DNA of 64,000 nucleotides from an uncultured Lentisphaeria bacterium (GCA_949282305.1 CASDPB010000039.1:62001-126000), one strand, 5' to 3'. Numbered from the stretch's first letter, positions 1 to 8,630 are shown. Translations and numbers: made by a program. The notes: generated by a model not told the origin, from the letters alone.

Positions 1-2
1 CA

Positions 3-89
3 CTCCGCGAGGACGGTCTCCGGAAGGCGGCGACGGGCACGACGACGCTGTCGGAAGTAATTGCAACTACAATTGGCGATGCGGAATAA
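3..89 (+). CDS. C-terminal end of a GspE/PilB-type secretion ATPase (cut by window edge)
   Basis: Only the last 28 residues are in the window; the frame is open from base 3 to the TAA at 87-89. The residues read REDG followed by a short spacer and TTTLSEVI, which is the usual C-terminal signature of GspE/PilB ATPases (compare MREDGIQAVLNGETTMEEV at the end of the next gene). The next gene, 30 bases downstream, is a complete ATPase of the same family, so the two are tandem paralogues. Function beyond family cannot be judged from so short a piece. Confidence 0.7.
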   Translation, partial: LREDGLRKAATGTTTLSEVIATTIGDAE

Positions 90-119
90 GCACCGCCGGA
101 AGATGGAGAAGATGGAAAA

Positions 120-1826
120 ATGCTGGATTCCGAGAGTCAGACATTGAAAGATATTCTGATCGGCGACAACCTGATCACTGAAGAACAGATGAAGGAAGTG
201 GAGGAGGAGCAGGAGCGCAACGGAAAATCGCTGAAGGAAGTGATTATTGATTTCGGGCTTCTGACGGAAATGGACATTCTTGAGGCGATCGGGCGGAGTC
301 TTGGTCTTGAAGTCCGCGAAACCGCTGTGGAAGAGGATCCGCCCAAGGAAGTCATTAAAATGCTTGACGGCAATACCGCGCGTATGCTGGGTGCGGTTCC
401 GCTTGCGTTCGATGGAACCACGCTCAGCGTGGTCTTGCGGGATCCGCTGAATTATCAGGCTGTGGACGAGCTCCGCTTCATTGTCGGCAAGGACGTCAAT
501 CAGATTATTGCCCCCGAAGGGCAGGTGGACGTCGCGATTGAAAAGTTCTATCCGATTGACGTGACGGCAACCATGCATGACATGCTGGCTGAATTGAATC
601 TTGATGAGGCGGAAATCAAGGAGGACGAGGTTTCCGAGCAGAGCGTGGACCAGTTGGAGGCACAGGCGAACGAGGCGCCGATCATCAAGTTCGTGGATGC
701 GATCATGTATCAGGCAATCAAGGACAAGGCTTCGGACATTCACTTTGAGCCGTTTGAAAAAGAATTCAAGATCCGGTGCCGTATTGACGGCGCGCTTTAT
801 GAGATGGCGCCTCCTCCGAGAAATCTTGCTCTTCCCGTAATCAGCCGCGTCAAGATCATGAGCGGATTGAATATTTCCGAGCGCCGCCGTCCTCAGGACG
901 GCCGTATTCAGCTGAAAGTGGGCGGCAAGCCCATCGACCTGCGCGTATCCACTCTGCCGACACAATACGGGGAATCGGTCGTGCTTCGTGTTCTTGACCG
1001 CTCTGTGGTGAATCTTGATCTCGATGCGCTCGGCATCCGTCCCGAGAATCTTGCCAAGATACGCGACATCATCCAGTTGCCGAACGGCATCTTCATTGTG
1101 ACGGGTCCGACCGGTTCCGGAAAGACGACGACGCTGTATTCCGCATTGAAGGAGATCAATAAGACGGAGGACAAGATCCTGACTGCCGAAGACCCCGTGG
1201 AATACGATTTGGAGGGCATCATCCAGCTGCCGATCAACGAGGGAATCGGAATGACGTTCGGGCGTGCCCTTCGCGCCTTCCTCCGTCAGGACCCCGACAT
1301 CATCATGCTCGGTGAAATTCGTGACCTGGAATCTGCCCGCATGGCGGTCGAGGCATCGCTGACCGGACACTTTGTATTCAGCACGCTGCATACCAACGAT
1401 GCGGCGGGAACAGTGACCCGTCTGATCGACATGGGGGTGGAGCCGTTCCTTATCACAAGTTCGCTTCAGGGAGTTGTCGGGCAGCGTCTGATTCGGCGTA
1501 TCTGTCCGAGATGCAAGGCGTCGTTTGTGCCGACCGATGAAGACCTGATGCTGCTCGGCCTTGACCGTGCGGATGTGGGCGACAACAAGTTTTACTACGG
1601 AAAAGGTTGCCAGAACTGCAACAACACCGGCTACAAGGGCAGAAAGGCTCTTACGGAGATTTTTGTCATGCATTCCCAGCTGATTGATCTGGTTCTGCAA
1701 AGTTCACCGACTGTAGTCCTGCGCGACAAAGCGCGCGAACTGGGAATGATCACAATGCGCGAAGACGGGATTCAGGCTGTGTTGAACGGTGAAACGACAA
1801 TGGAAGAAGTCTTAAGATATACATAA
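120..1826 (+). CDS. gspE: GspE/PilB family assembly ATPase (type II secretion or type IV pilus)
   Basis: A cytoplasmic hexameric ATPase that powers pseudopilus/pilus assembly at the inner membrane. The 568-residue protein has an N-terminal MshEN/GspE-N region (about 1-150), then the ATPase core: Walker A GPTGSGKT at 329-336, a Walker B-type segment DPDIIMLGE at 391-399, and a zinc-binding tetracysteine (C462, C465, C497, C500) typical of GspE and PilB. The ATG at 120 follows GGAGAA by 9 bases. The platform protein gspF starts 19 bases after the stop, so the two are probably co-transcribed. Whether the machine is a true type II system or a type IV pilus cannot be decided from these two genes. 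It is the second of two tandem ATPases. Confidence 0.95.
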   Translation: MLDSESQTLKDILIGDNLITEEQMKEVEEEQERNGKSLKEVIIDFGLLTEMDILEAIGRSLGLEVRETAVEEDPPKEVIKMLDGNTARMLGAVPLAFDGTTLSVVLRDPLNYQAVDELRFIVGKDVNQIIAPEGQVDVAIEKFYPIDVTATMHDMLAELNLDEAEIKEDEVSEQSVDQLEAQANEAPIIKFVDAIMYQAIKDKASDIHFEPFEKEFKIRCRIDGALYEMAPPPRNLALPVISRVKIMSGLNISERRRPQDGRIQLKVGGKPIDLRVSTLPTQYGESVVLRVLDRSVVNLDLDALGIRPENLAKIRDIIQLPNGIFIVTGPTGSGKTTTLYSALKEINKTEDKILTAEDPVEYDLEGIIQLPINEGIGMTFGRALRAFLRQDPDIIMLGEIRDLESARMAVEASLTGHFVFSTLHTNDAAGTVTRLIDMGVEPFLITSSLQGVVGQRLIRRICPRCKASFVPTDEDLMLLGLDRADVGDNKFYYGKGCQNCNNTGYKGRKALTEIFVMHSQLIDLVLQSSPTVVLRDKARELGMITMREDGIQAVLNGETTMEEVLRYT

Positions 1827-1845
1827 CCCGGAAGGAGAATGAGAA

Positions 1846-3120
1846 ATGCCATTATACCAGTATACTGCAATGGACTCCACTGGTAAGGAGCAGAAAGGCA
1901 GAAGAGAGGCGGGAAGCGAAGAGGAAGTCGCAACTTTTTTAAAGAATCAGGGTCTCTTTCCCACTTCCATCAAGTCCGCCACCAAGGGTGGAGGCGGTAA
2001 AGGAGGCAAAGCCGCCGGCAAGGACGGCAAAGGAGGCGGCGGATTCAATCTCAACATCAATCTGGGACCGATGGTCATCAAGACCAAGGACTTGACGATT
2101 GTAACCCGTCAGCTTGCAATTCTGCTGGAAGCCGGTCTGCCGTTGATCCGCTCTCTCAAGACACTTTCCCGGCAGTCCAAGAATCCGGCGATCAAGAAAA
2201 CTCTGGATGAAGCCGCGGCTTCCGTGGAAGGCGGAGCAACGTTTTCGGAGGCGCTTGCACAGCACCCGAAGTCTTTCGACAAACTTTACCTGAACATGAT
2301 CCGTGCCGGTGAAGCCGCCGGTAAGCTGGAACTGATTCTGGACCGTCTGGCGATGTTCATGGAAAAAGCCGCTAAAATCCAGGGCAAGGTCAAATCGGCG
2401 ATGGTTTACCCGATCATCGTATTATGCGTCGCCGGTATCATTTGCGCCGGTTTGATGATTTTCATTGTTCCGAAATTTGAAAAGATGTTCACGGAACTTC
2501 TGGAAGGGGAACCGCTCCCGATGTTGACGCAGATCGTTATCGCCATTGGTAAATTCATGTCGGAACAGGTCGGAATCATGATCGGAGGCATTATCGGACT
2601 GGTTATTCTGATCAAGATCATTCTGAAGATTCCGTTTCTGCGCTTTTACATTGACTGGGCAAAGTACAATATGCCGCTGTTCGGGCCGATCGTTTCAAAA
2701 TCGGCGATTTCAAAATTCGGGCGGACTCTCGGAACGCTGATGGGATCCGGTGTGCCGGTTTTGAACTCGCTGACCATCGTGAAGGAGACCTCCGGCAATG
2801 AAGTTGTCGCCACTGCGGTGGTCAAGGTGTATGAGGCGGTCAAGGAAGGAGAAGGCATGGCGCCGCCGCTTCAGGCTACGAAAATTTTCCCGGAAATGGT
2901 GATCAGCATGATTGAAGTCGGTGAAGAAACCGGTAAACTGCCTGAAATGCTGGACAAGATTGCCGATACCTATGACGAAGAAGTGGATAACGCCGTAAGT
3001 GCATTGACCTCGATGATTGAGCCTATCATGATGGTCGGCCTTGCCGTGATCGTCGGCGGTATCGTCATTGCGCTGTTCATGCCGATGATTACCATCATTG
3101 AAAAACTCGGAAGCAGCTGA
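1846..3120 (+). CDS. gspF: GspF/PilC family inner-membrane platform protein
   Basis: Polytopic platform protein of type II secretion/type IV pilus machines; it couples the ATPase to pseudopilin assembly. The 424 residues carry two T2SSF repeats (about 85-210 and 290-412) with hydrophobic membrane segments near 190-215, 235-265 and 385-415. Before the first repeat lies an unusual Gly/Lys-rich stretch (about 47-67, mainly GGGGKGGK and GKDGKGGGG) that is not part of the usual family core and should form a flexible basic linker. A GGAGAATGAG sequence precedes the ATG. It follows gspE by 19 bases and precedes manC by 23 bases. Confidence 0.95.
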   Translation: MPLYQYTAMDSTGKEQKGRREAGSEEEVATFLKNQGLFPTSIKSATKGGGGKGGKAAGKDGKGGGGFNLNINLGPMVIKTKDLTIVTRQLAILLEAGLPLIRSLKTLSRQSKNPAIKKTLDEAAASVEGGATFSEALAQHPKSFDKLYLNMIRAGEAAGKLELILDRLAMFMEKAAKIQGKVKSAMVYPIIVLCVAGIICAGLMIFIVPKFEKMFTELLEGEPLPMLTQIVIAIGKFMSEQVGIMIGGIIGLVILIKIILKIPFLRFYIDWAKYNMPLFGPIVSKSAISKFGRTLGTLMGSGVPVLNSLTIVKETSGNEVVATAVVKVYEAVKEGEGMAPPLQATKIFPEMVISMIEVGEETGKLPEMLDKIADTYDEEVDNAVSALTSMIEPIMMVGLAVIVGGIVIALFMPMITIIEKLGSS

Positions 3121-3143
3121 AATTTATTGAGACTGGAGTTCAT

Positions 3144-4250
3144 ATGGAAAAGGAAAAGAATGCCCGCGCCTATGCGGTGGTCATGGCGGGCGGCAAGGGA
3201 GAACGTTTCTGGCCGCAGAGCCGTCTTTCAAATCCGAAACAGTTGCTGCGGCTGCTGGGAAATCTGACGCTGATTGAGCAGACCATCGAACGTCTTTCCG
3301 CCATTTTCGATTATTCTCATATCATTGTGGTGACGAATACGAACTATGTCGCGCCGATGCGTTCCCTGCTCTCTTATCTGCCGCAGTCGAATATCATCGG
3401 CGAACCGGAGGGAAAGGATACTGCACCGTGCATTGCGAACGCCGCGGCATACATCAAAAGCATGTCGAAGGTTGCAGACCCCGTTCTTTGTCTGTTCCCT
3501 ACAGACCATATCATCAATGACACCGTTTCATTTTATGATACGCTGGCGGACAGCCTGGCAGTGGCGGAGGACACCCGTCATATTGTCACAATCGGAATCA
3601 GGCCGAATGCTCCCATGACCGGTTTCGGCTATATCGAAGTAGGCGACAGGATGGATTTCACATCCAAGACGGTTTTCCGGAAAGTGTGCGGATTCAAGGA
3701 AAAGCCCTCCCTGGAACTTTCCGGCGCCTATGTCGCTGATGGAAAGCACATGTGGAACAGCGGGATTTTCATTCTGAATCTTTCATCGCTTCTGACCGCG
3801 TTGAAGAAGTTCGCCCCGGACATGTACCGGTTTTATGAATCCGTTTCCGCATATTATGCGTCTCATGCCCCGGAATCCAAATTGACGGAGCTTTATGGCA
3901 CCGCCCCGGAAATTTCAATCGACTATGCGGTCATGGAGAAATCCGACAACATCGTGACGGCGGAAGCGGCTTTCGACTGGGATGATGTCGGTTCCTGGAC
4001 TTCCATGCGCAATCAGATACTTCCGGAGAAAAACAACAACGTTGTCCGCGGTCTGCACGCCGGGCTGGATACCAGCGACTGCATCATCATCGGCAATTCC
4101 AATCATCTGATCGCCACTGTCGATGTGAAGGATCTTGTCATTGTTGCCACGGAAGATGCCACTCTGGTCTGCAACGCAAAATCGGCGCAGCGGATTAAAG
4201 AACTGGTCAAGCTGATTTCCGGACAGCCGGAACTTGCCAAATTCGTCTGA
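3144..4250 (+). CDS. manC: Mannose-1-phosphate guanylyltransferase
   Basis: Makes GDP-mannose from mannose-1-phosphate and GTP, a precursor of surface polysaccharides. The 368-residue protein starts with the nucleotidyltransferase loop VMAGGKGERFWPQSR and continues with NPKQLL, FPTDHII, the FKEKP segment and the WNSGIFI motif of the family. It is the short, single-activity form: no C-terminal phosphomannose isomerase cupin is present. It lies 23 bases after gspF and 12 bases before coaX, in a same-strand run. No separate promoter is apparent. The substrate assignment rests on whole-family resemblance and a related nucleotidyltransferase cannot be fully excluded. Confidence 0.88.
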   Translation: MEKEKNARAYAVVMAGGKGERFWPQSRLSNPKQLLRLLGNLTLIEQTIERLSAIFDYSHIIVVTNTNYVAPMRSLLSYLPQSNIIGEPEGKDTAPCIANAAAYIKSMSKVADPVLCLFPTDHIINDTVSFYDTLADSLAVAEDTRHIVTIGIRPNAPMTGFGYIEVGDRMDFTSKTVFRKVCGFKEKPSLELSGAYVADGKHMWNSGIFILNLSSLLTALKKFAPDMYRFYESVSAYYASHAPESKLTELYGTAPEISIDYAVMEKSDNIVTAEAAFDWDDVGSWTSMRNQILPEKNNNVVRGLHAGLDTSDCIIIGNSNHLIATVDVKDLVIVATEDATLVCNAKSAQRIKELVKLISGQPELAKFV

Positions 4251-4262
4251 GAAAGTAGGACA

Positions 4263-5027
4263 ATGTGTTCTGAGAAAAATCTGACGATCCTGAATATCGG
4301 GAATACGCATGTTCATATTTATGATTCCCTGCCGGACGGTGTGATCGTCAAACGTGCTGTCATCAACACTCCGGAGTTTGCGGCGTCCCCCGCAACGTGG
4401 ATTGGACTTCCGCACCGGACGATTGCCGCCTCCGTTGTTCCCACCGTCACCGGCAATCTTGCCGCTTTGGGGATTTTTGTCGTTTCTTCCAAAATGACGT
4501 TTCCTTTTTCCGTCAAAAAACTGGACATTTCAACCGTGGGAGCCGACCGCCTGGCAAATGCCGCACAATTGACGGATGGAAAACTGCCGGCAGTCTGCAT
4601 TGATTTCGGCACAGCCGTCACTTTTGAAATTGTGACGGAGGAGAAGGAGTTCACAGGCGGTGCGATTATGCCGGGCAGAATGCTGCTGCGCCGGACTTTG
4701 AATGATTATACCGCCCAGCTGCCCCTGATTGATATGACGGATGTCCTTCCGTCTGTTCCGGGAAGCAATACTGTGGATGCCATGCGGATTGGAACGGACC
4801 TTGCCGCCGTCGGTGCCGTACGGGAGATCCTCGCCGCCGTGGAAAAACTTTTTCCGGCAGGGACGCTTCGCAAAGTCGCCTGCGGAGGCGACCGCCGCTT
4901 CTTCCTGAAACATCTGTCTCTGGAAGACGGCGGAGATGACTTCACATTACAGGGAATTCGGAAAATCTGGGAGTGCAATGCGGATGCGCGTCAAGGCATG
5001 TGGGATCAAAACGGAACGGGATCTTGA
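4263..5027 (+). CDS. coaX: Type III pantothenate kinase (CoaX family)
   Basis: Expected to phosphorylate pantothenate, the first step of coenzyme A synthesis. The 254-residue ASKHA-fold protein shows GADR, the phosphate-binding DFGTAVTFE and GGAIMPG, all typical of type III kinases. The N-terminal phosphate/metal motif, normally DxGNT, reads NIGNT here, so the first acidic residue is Asn; this may lower activity or be compensated. A C-terminal ACGGDRRFF segment matches the ACGGDA region of the family. The end overlaps the trpF start region by about 50 bases in another frame, so the two are likely translationally coupled. Confidence 0.85.
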   Translation: MCSEKNLTILNIGNTHVHIYDSLPDGVIVKRAVINTPEFAASPATWIGLPHRTIAASVVPTVTGNLAALGIFVVSSKMTFPFSVKKLDISTVGADRLANAAQLTDGKLPAVCIDFGTAVTFEIVTEEKEFTGGAIMPGRMLLRRTLNDYTAQLPLIDMTDVLPSVPGSNTVDAMRIGTDLAAVGAVREILAAVEKLFPAGTLRKVACGGDRRFFLKHLSLEDGGDDFTLQGIRKIWECNADARQGMWDQNGTGS

Positions 5028-5637
5028 AACGGCGGTGCGGGCTGGCGTCGACGCCGTCGGTTTTCTGGTCGGACAGGTTCATACGTCACACGATTTTATT
5101 CTGGCAAGCACTGCGGCGCGTTTGACCGGGCTCCTGCCGCCCTATGTGGTTCCCGTGCTTGTAACTCATCTGACGGCGCCCGATGCAATTCTGAACCTTA
5201 TGGAGCAGACCTCCATTCTCACGGTTCAGCTTCATGGCGGAAGCACGGTGGAAGAGGTTTCCGCTCTGCGTGACCATCTGGGACCGGCCGGAAAACTGAT
5301 CTATGCGGCGCATGTTCTCGGGGCACAGGTTGTGCCTGCGCTGGAACCTTATTATGATTTTGTGGACGCCGTTCTTCTGGATTCAATGGATCGCGGCACC
5401 GGCAGAGTCGGAGGAACGGGCATGACGCACAACTGGGATGTCAGTGCCGCCATTGCCGCCTCGTCCCCGGTTCCTTTGACATTGGCGGGCGGCCTTGCCC
5501 CGGATAATGTCGCGGCGGCGATCCGTCATGTCCATCCGTTTGCCGTGGACGCCAACAGCGCTTTGAAAGGTTTTGACGGAGCGCTTGACCTGAATCTCTG
5601 TTCCGCGTTCGTCAGAAATGCCAGAAATGCGGACTGA
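4978..5637 (+). CDS. trpF: Phosphoribosylanthranilate isomerase
   Basis: Catalyses the Amadori rearrangement of phosphoribosylanthranilate in tryptophan synthesis. The (beta-alpha)8 protein begins MRMRVKACGIK, carrying the catalytic Cys of the KxCG motif, and ends with the phosphate-binding segment LAGGLAPDNV and VDANSALKG, close to the family's VDVSSGVE. The open frame extends upstream to 4936, but the enzyme's first strand starts at 4978 or 4984, and GGGAG at 4969-4973 fits either start. That gives 219 residues, usual for the family. It starts inside coaX and ends two bases before the convergent gene at 5640. No other trp gene is nearby. Confidence 0.9.
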   Translation: MRMRVKACGIKTERDLETAVRAGVDAVGFLVGQVHTSHDFILASTAARLTGLLPPYVVPVLVTHLTAPDAILNLMEQTSILTVQLHGGSTVEEVSALRDHLGPAGKLIYAAHVLGAQVVPALEPYYDFVDAVLLDSMDRGTGRVGGTGMTHNWDVSAAIAASSPVPLTLAGGLAPDNVAAAIRHVHPFAVDANSALKGFDGALDLNLCSAFVRNARNAD

Positions 5638-5639
5638 AG

Positions 5640-6536
5640 TTATTCTTCCAGTTTCTTTCTGATGTATTCCCGTGTGTCCCGGGAGAATCTGTCAAGCTGT
5701 TTCAGGATGCCCTCTTTTTCCAGGATTCCGTGAACCGTGTTGTATTCCTTTCCGAATTTTGAAATCGTGGTGCCGTCAATCAGACCGACCTTTACACAGT
5801 CCTTATGATGCGGACAGAACAGAACTCCCTGGTCAGGATCGCTGTTTTCGTCAAAACCGCCGATATAAATGTAGGAAACGTGATCTTCCGTCAACGGTTT
5901 CCCCGCGTCCGCGGGAGTGGTGCCCGCCGACAGGCAGACGTAAACCCGCGGATCGTCAAGATAATTTTCCCTCCGCAGCATTTCCAAGCCTGCGGCTCCG
6001 CTTCTGTCGGGGAATTTTTCGGAATGATCCTCACTGTACATCTTTACTGCCAGCATGATCTGTTTCATGTTGGACATGCAGGCCATTCCCCGGGCCTTTT
6101 CCCCGTTGTCGTCGTAAGAAGAGCGGAGCAGCCCCGCCGTCAGTGTCAGCATAAACGATATGGCAATCGTCGTGACGATGCCGATCAGAGCCGCAACCAG
6201 AGTGTGCCTGATGAGGATACGTGTTTTTTCCGGCTGTGAAGCCGTCCAGCAGAAGTAAAGAACAACACATGCGATCAGGGTGAAAAGCCCGGTGCAGGGA
6301 ATTATCATGAACAGGTAAAGAAAAACAATTTCTGCCGTTGACAGCCCCGCTGGGGGAGAGCTGACCGCCGGTGCGGAGGAAACGGGAGTCCCCCCGTGTT
6401 CGGGTTCATGAGAAAGTTCGGTTTTCTGTATGACGATTTCCGTGCTGCAGAGAGGACATTGCGTTGTCTGCCCGATCCATTCCTCTTCTGCTTCCATCAG
6501 GCTGTTGCAGTGCGGACATTTCATCCGGAATTTCAT
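5640..6536 (-). CDS. Zinc-ribbon, two-helix membrane protein with a pilin-like H-X9-DG ectodomain
   Basis: Function unknown. The 298 residues start with a zinc ribbon (CPHC at about 7-10 and CPLC about 20 residues later), then a Ser/Pro linker, two predicted membrane helices (about 67-92 and 105-130), and an ectodomain. The ectodomain starts CMSNMKQIMLAVKMY and near its end has H-KDCVKVGLI-DG. Both features match the prepilin-like proteins elsewhere in this window (C-x2-N-x2-QI after the helix, H-X9-DG near the end), but the FTLIE processing site is absent. ATG at 6536 is preferred because AGGAG lies just upstream; an in-frame codon at 6560 has no such site. It is convergent with trpF. Confidence 0.75.
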   Translation of the reverse strand: MKFRMKCPHCNSLMEAEEEWIGQTTQCPLCSTEIVIQKTELSHEPEHGGTPVSSAPAVSSPPAGLSTAEIVFLYLFMIIPCTGLFTLIACVVLYFCWTASQPEKTRILIRHTLVAALIGIVTTIAISFMLTLTAGLLRSSYDDNGEKARGMACMSNMKQIMLAVKMYSEDHSEKFPDRSGAAGLEMLRRENYLDDPRVYVCLSAGTTPADAGKPLTEDHVSYIYIGGFDENSDPDQGVLFCPHHKDCVKVGLIDGTTISKFGKEYNTVHGILEKEGILKQLDRFSRDTREYIRKKLEE

Positions 6537-6623
6537 TGACACTCTCCTCTTCCAATTCATATTTATGGGTGGAACATAAATTGCATTGGAAAGATTTTCA
6601 AGCGTAAAAGCTGAAACCGGTAT

Positions 6624-6652
6624 AAAAAAAGACCCGGTATTTCGACCGGGTC
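6624..6652 (-). terminator. Intrinsic terminator after the alkaline phosphatase gene
   Basis: On the minus strand an 8-bp perfect stem (GACCCGGT / ACCGGGTC, 6631-6652) with a 6-base loop is followed directly by seven T residues (plus-strand A run 6624-6630). It lies just after the phosphatase stop codon at 6666. Confidence 0.9.
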
Positions 6653-6665
6653 GGGAAAACGGCGG

Positions 6666-8081
6666 TTATTTTTTCTCGTAAAATCCTTTCATGATCTTGC
6701 CGACATCGGAGTTGGAGTGAACCCCGGAAAACAGTTCCGCGCCTTTGCCGACAGCAAAGAGATAGACATTATCAGGCGTATGCCCTTTGGTGGTCCATGT
6801 GATGCCGATACGCGCATCGGCAATGCGGAGCGCATTCCGATTCAGGGCGTCCACCTTGTCATTGTTTTCGGATTTCAGGATTTTCTCGAAACTTTCCTTT
6901 TCCGCCGCCGTCAGGTTCTTGATCCCGAACTTTGCCATCTTTTCTTCAATGGTCCGGATTGTTTCATTCTTCCTGAAAGTGAATTTCCTGCCGTTGAAAT
7001 TTGTGTTGTTTTTCGCAATTCTGGCGGGAAGGTCGGCGGGGAGCTTTTCCGAAAGGGTAAGACCGCCGGTATTGTGATCCGCCGTAACGACAATCAGGGT
7101 GTCGTTCGGATGCTTTTTGTAGAAGTCAAGAGCTCTTGCGACAGCCTGATCGAATTCAAGCAGTTCCGTTATCATTGCATAAGTGTCGTTGGAGTGTCCC
7201 GCCAGATCAATTTTTCCGCCTTCGACCATGATGAAGAAACCTTTCGGATTGTCTTTGGAAAGCAGCTCAATCGCCTTTGCGGTATATTCGTTCAACGGTC
7301 TGACCGCGTCACGAACAGGACCGTATCCGGGGTCCTGGGGAATGACGGTCGGTTCCTGTATTGCGAGGAGTTCCGCCGCTTCTGCGGCATAAGTATTCAA
7401 TGCCTTGGAGGCGCTGTCCGCTTTCGGGCGGTTCATCTCATAACCGAAATGTTTGAAGACAAGAGTCGGTTTCAGGATTGCCTCCAGTGCAAAAAAGGCA
7501 TCCTGATTTTTATGGAAAACCTGAAGTCCCGCCTTTTCCGCGTCCTCGGCGGCTGCGTCTTCTTTCAGACCGGATATGCCGTAGCCGACGATCAGGTCAT
7601 AATTGGCTGCGTATGCCTGCGAAGCGATTTTCGCATATTCGGAGCGTTTTGCCACATGGGCGTAGAAACCTGCGGGCGTTGCATGATTGAATGTGACGGA
7701 GGTCAGAATCCCGACCTTGTAACCGGCTTTTTTGGCAAGCTCGGCGGAAGATTCGACCGGCTTGCTGTCCTTGTCCAGTCCCAGTGTTCCGTTGTAGGTT
7801 TTCACGCCGCAGGCAAGGGCTGTTGCCGCGGCCGCGGAATCGGTGGTCTTTCCAAGGACGTTGCCTGTCTGGAGTTCCCCTTTGACCGGCATGGTATCCA
7901 GATTCAGTTTTGCATGGATGCGCGCCAGCTTGACAGGATTCTGCCCCATGCCGTCGCCGATCATCAGAAAAACATATTTGGGCGGCTGGCTGTCGGTCTG
8001 CGTCGCTGTTGCACATGCCTGCAGAAGGAACAGCAGCGATACCGCTCCCAGCAAAAATACGAATGTTTTCAGTTTCTTCAT
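6666..8081 (-). CDS. Alkaline phosphatase family lipoprotein
   Basis: A metal-dependent phosphomonoesterase of the PhoA superfamily, anchored as a lipoprotein. The 471 residues begin with a lipoprotein signal ending in LLQAC (lipidated C23). Metal and catalytic motifs are visible: MIGDGMG (D43), the nucleophile segment TTDSAAAA (S82), FNHATPAGFYAH, VEGGKIDLAGHSND, VTADHNTGG and, near the C-terminus, KGHTPDNV with a final VHSNSD. An AAGGAG site precedes the ATG. It is 32 bases downstream of the cupin gene on the same strand and is closed by a strong terminator. Substrate specificity and a phosphate-regulated promoter cannot be seen. Confidence 0.9.
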   Translation of the reverse strand: MKKLKTFVFLLGAVSLLFLLQACATATQTDSQPPKYVFLMIGDGMGQNPVKLARIHAKLNLDTMPVKGELQTGNVLGKTTDSAAAATALACGVKTYNGTLGLDKDSKPVESSAELAKKAGYKVGILTSVTFNHATPAGFYAHVAKRSEYAKIASQAYAANYDLIVGYGISGLKEDAAAEDAEKAGLQVFHKNQDAFFALEAILKPTLVFKHFGYEMNRPKADSASKALNTYAAEAAELLAIQEPTVIPQDPGYGPVRDAVRPLNEYTAKAIELLSKDNPKGFFIMVEGGKIDLAGHSNDTYAMITELLEFDQAVARALDFYKKHPNDTLIVVTADHNTGGLTLSEKLPADLPARIAKNNTNFNGRKFTFRKNETIRTIEEKMAKFGIKNLTAAEKESFEKILKSENNDKVDALNRNALRIADARIGITWTTKGHTPDNVYLFAVGKGAELFSGVHSNSDVGKIMKGFYEKK

Positions 8082-8113
8082 TGTTGTAACTCCTTATATT
8101 TCAATGAAAATTT

Positions 8114-8608
8114 TCAAACAAACAGTCCGGCGTCCCGAATGCTTTCCTCGGCATCGGGATACTTGAGAATCAAGTCTCCGGCGTATCCCTCAGTGAAATC
8201 CTCATATTCAAATCCGGGAACAACAACCGCACCGAACAGTCCCCAGGAATTTTCTGCGCGGTCCGTCAATACCGTTGCCTGCCACGTCCATGCGGGAATC
8301 ACGCTCTGCGGCATTTCACCGCTCAGGATGTCCGGCCCGATGATGCGTTCCGTCCAGCTTCCGTCCGGGAAGAGAAGGATCTGGCGTGCGGTGCTTCCGG
8401 CGTGGTACATCCAGATTTCATCGGAACGCACCTGATGCCAGCGCGACACTTCCATGCCTTTCAGCAGGTAAAGAATCGAAGTTCCCGCACGTCGCTGTTT
8501 TGTTGCTTCCGTCTTGACAATGGAACGGAATGTTTCACGAAAACAGCCGCCTTCTCCGGGATGGGGCTGCATTTCAAGTGCTTTTATGATTTCATCTGCA
8601 TTTTGCAT
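8114..8608 (-). CDS. DUF985/cupin_5 family protein
   Basis: A small single-domain cupin of 164 residues. The start, ALEMQPHPGEGGCFRETFRS, matches the family's LxxHPEGGxxRET signature, followed by SILYLLKG, SRWHQVRSDEIW and the second cupin motif around WGLFGAVVVPGFEYEDF. Members of this family resemble sugar or keto-acid binding cupins, but no reaction is established and none is proposed here. An AGGAGG site precedes the ATG by 11 bases. It is the first gene of a likely two-gene unit with the phosphatase, with its own promoter at 8631-8659. Confidence 0.85.
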   Translation of the reverse strand: MQNADEIIKALEMQPHPGEGGCFRETFRSIVKTEATKQRRAGTSILYLLKGMEVSRWHQVRSDEIWMYHAGSTARQILLFPDGSWTERIIGPDILSGEMPQSVIPAWTWQATVLTDRAENSWGLFGAVVVPGFEYEDFTEGYAGDLILKYPDAEESIRDAGLFV

Positions 8609-8630
8609 CCGGTAAAAACCTCCTCATTTT

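Noticed and set aside
6717-8435. Long plus-strand frame opposite the phosphatase and cupin genes
   Set aside because: It spans two clear minus-strand genes and the gap between them and has no motif.
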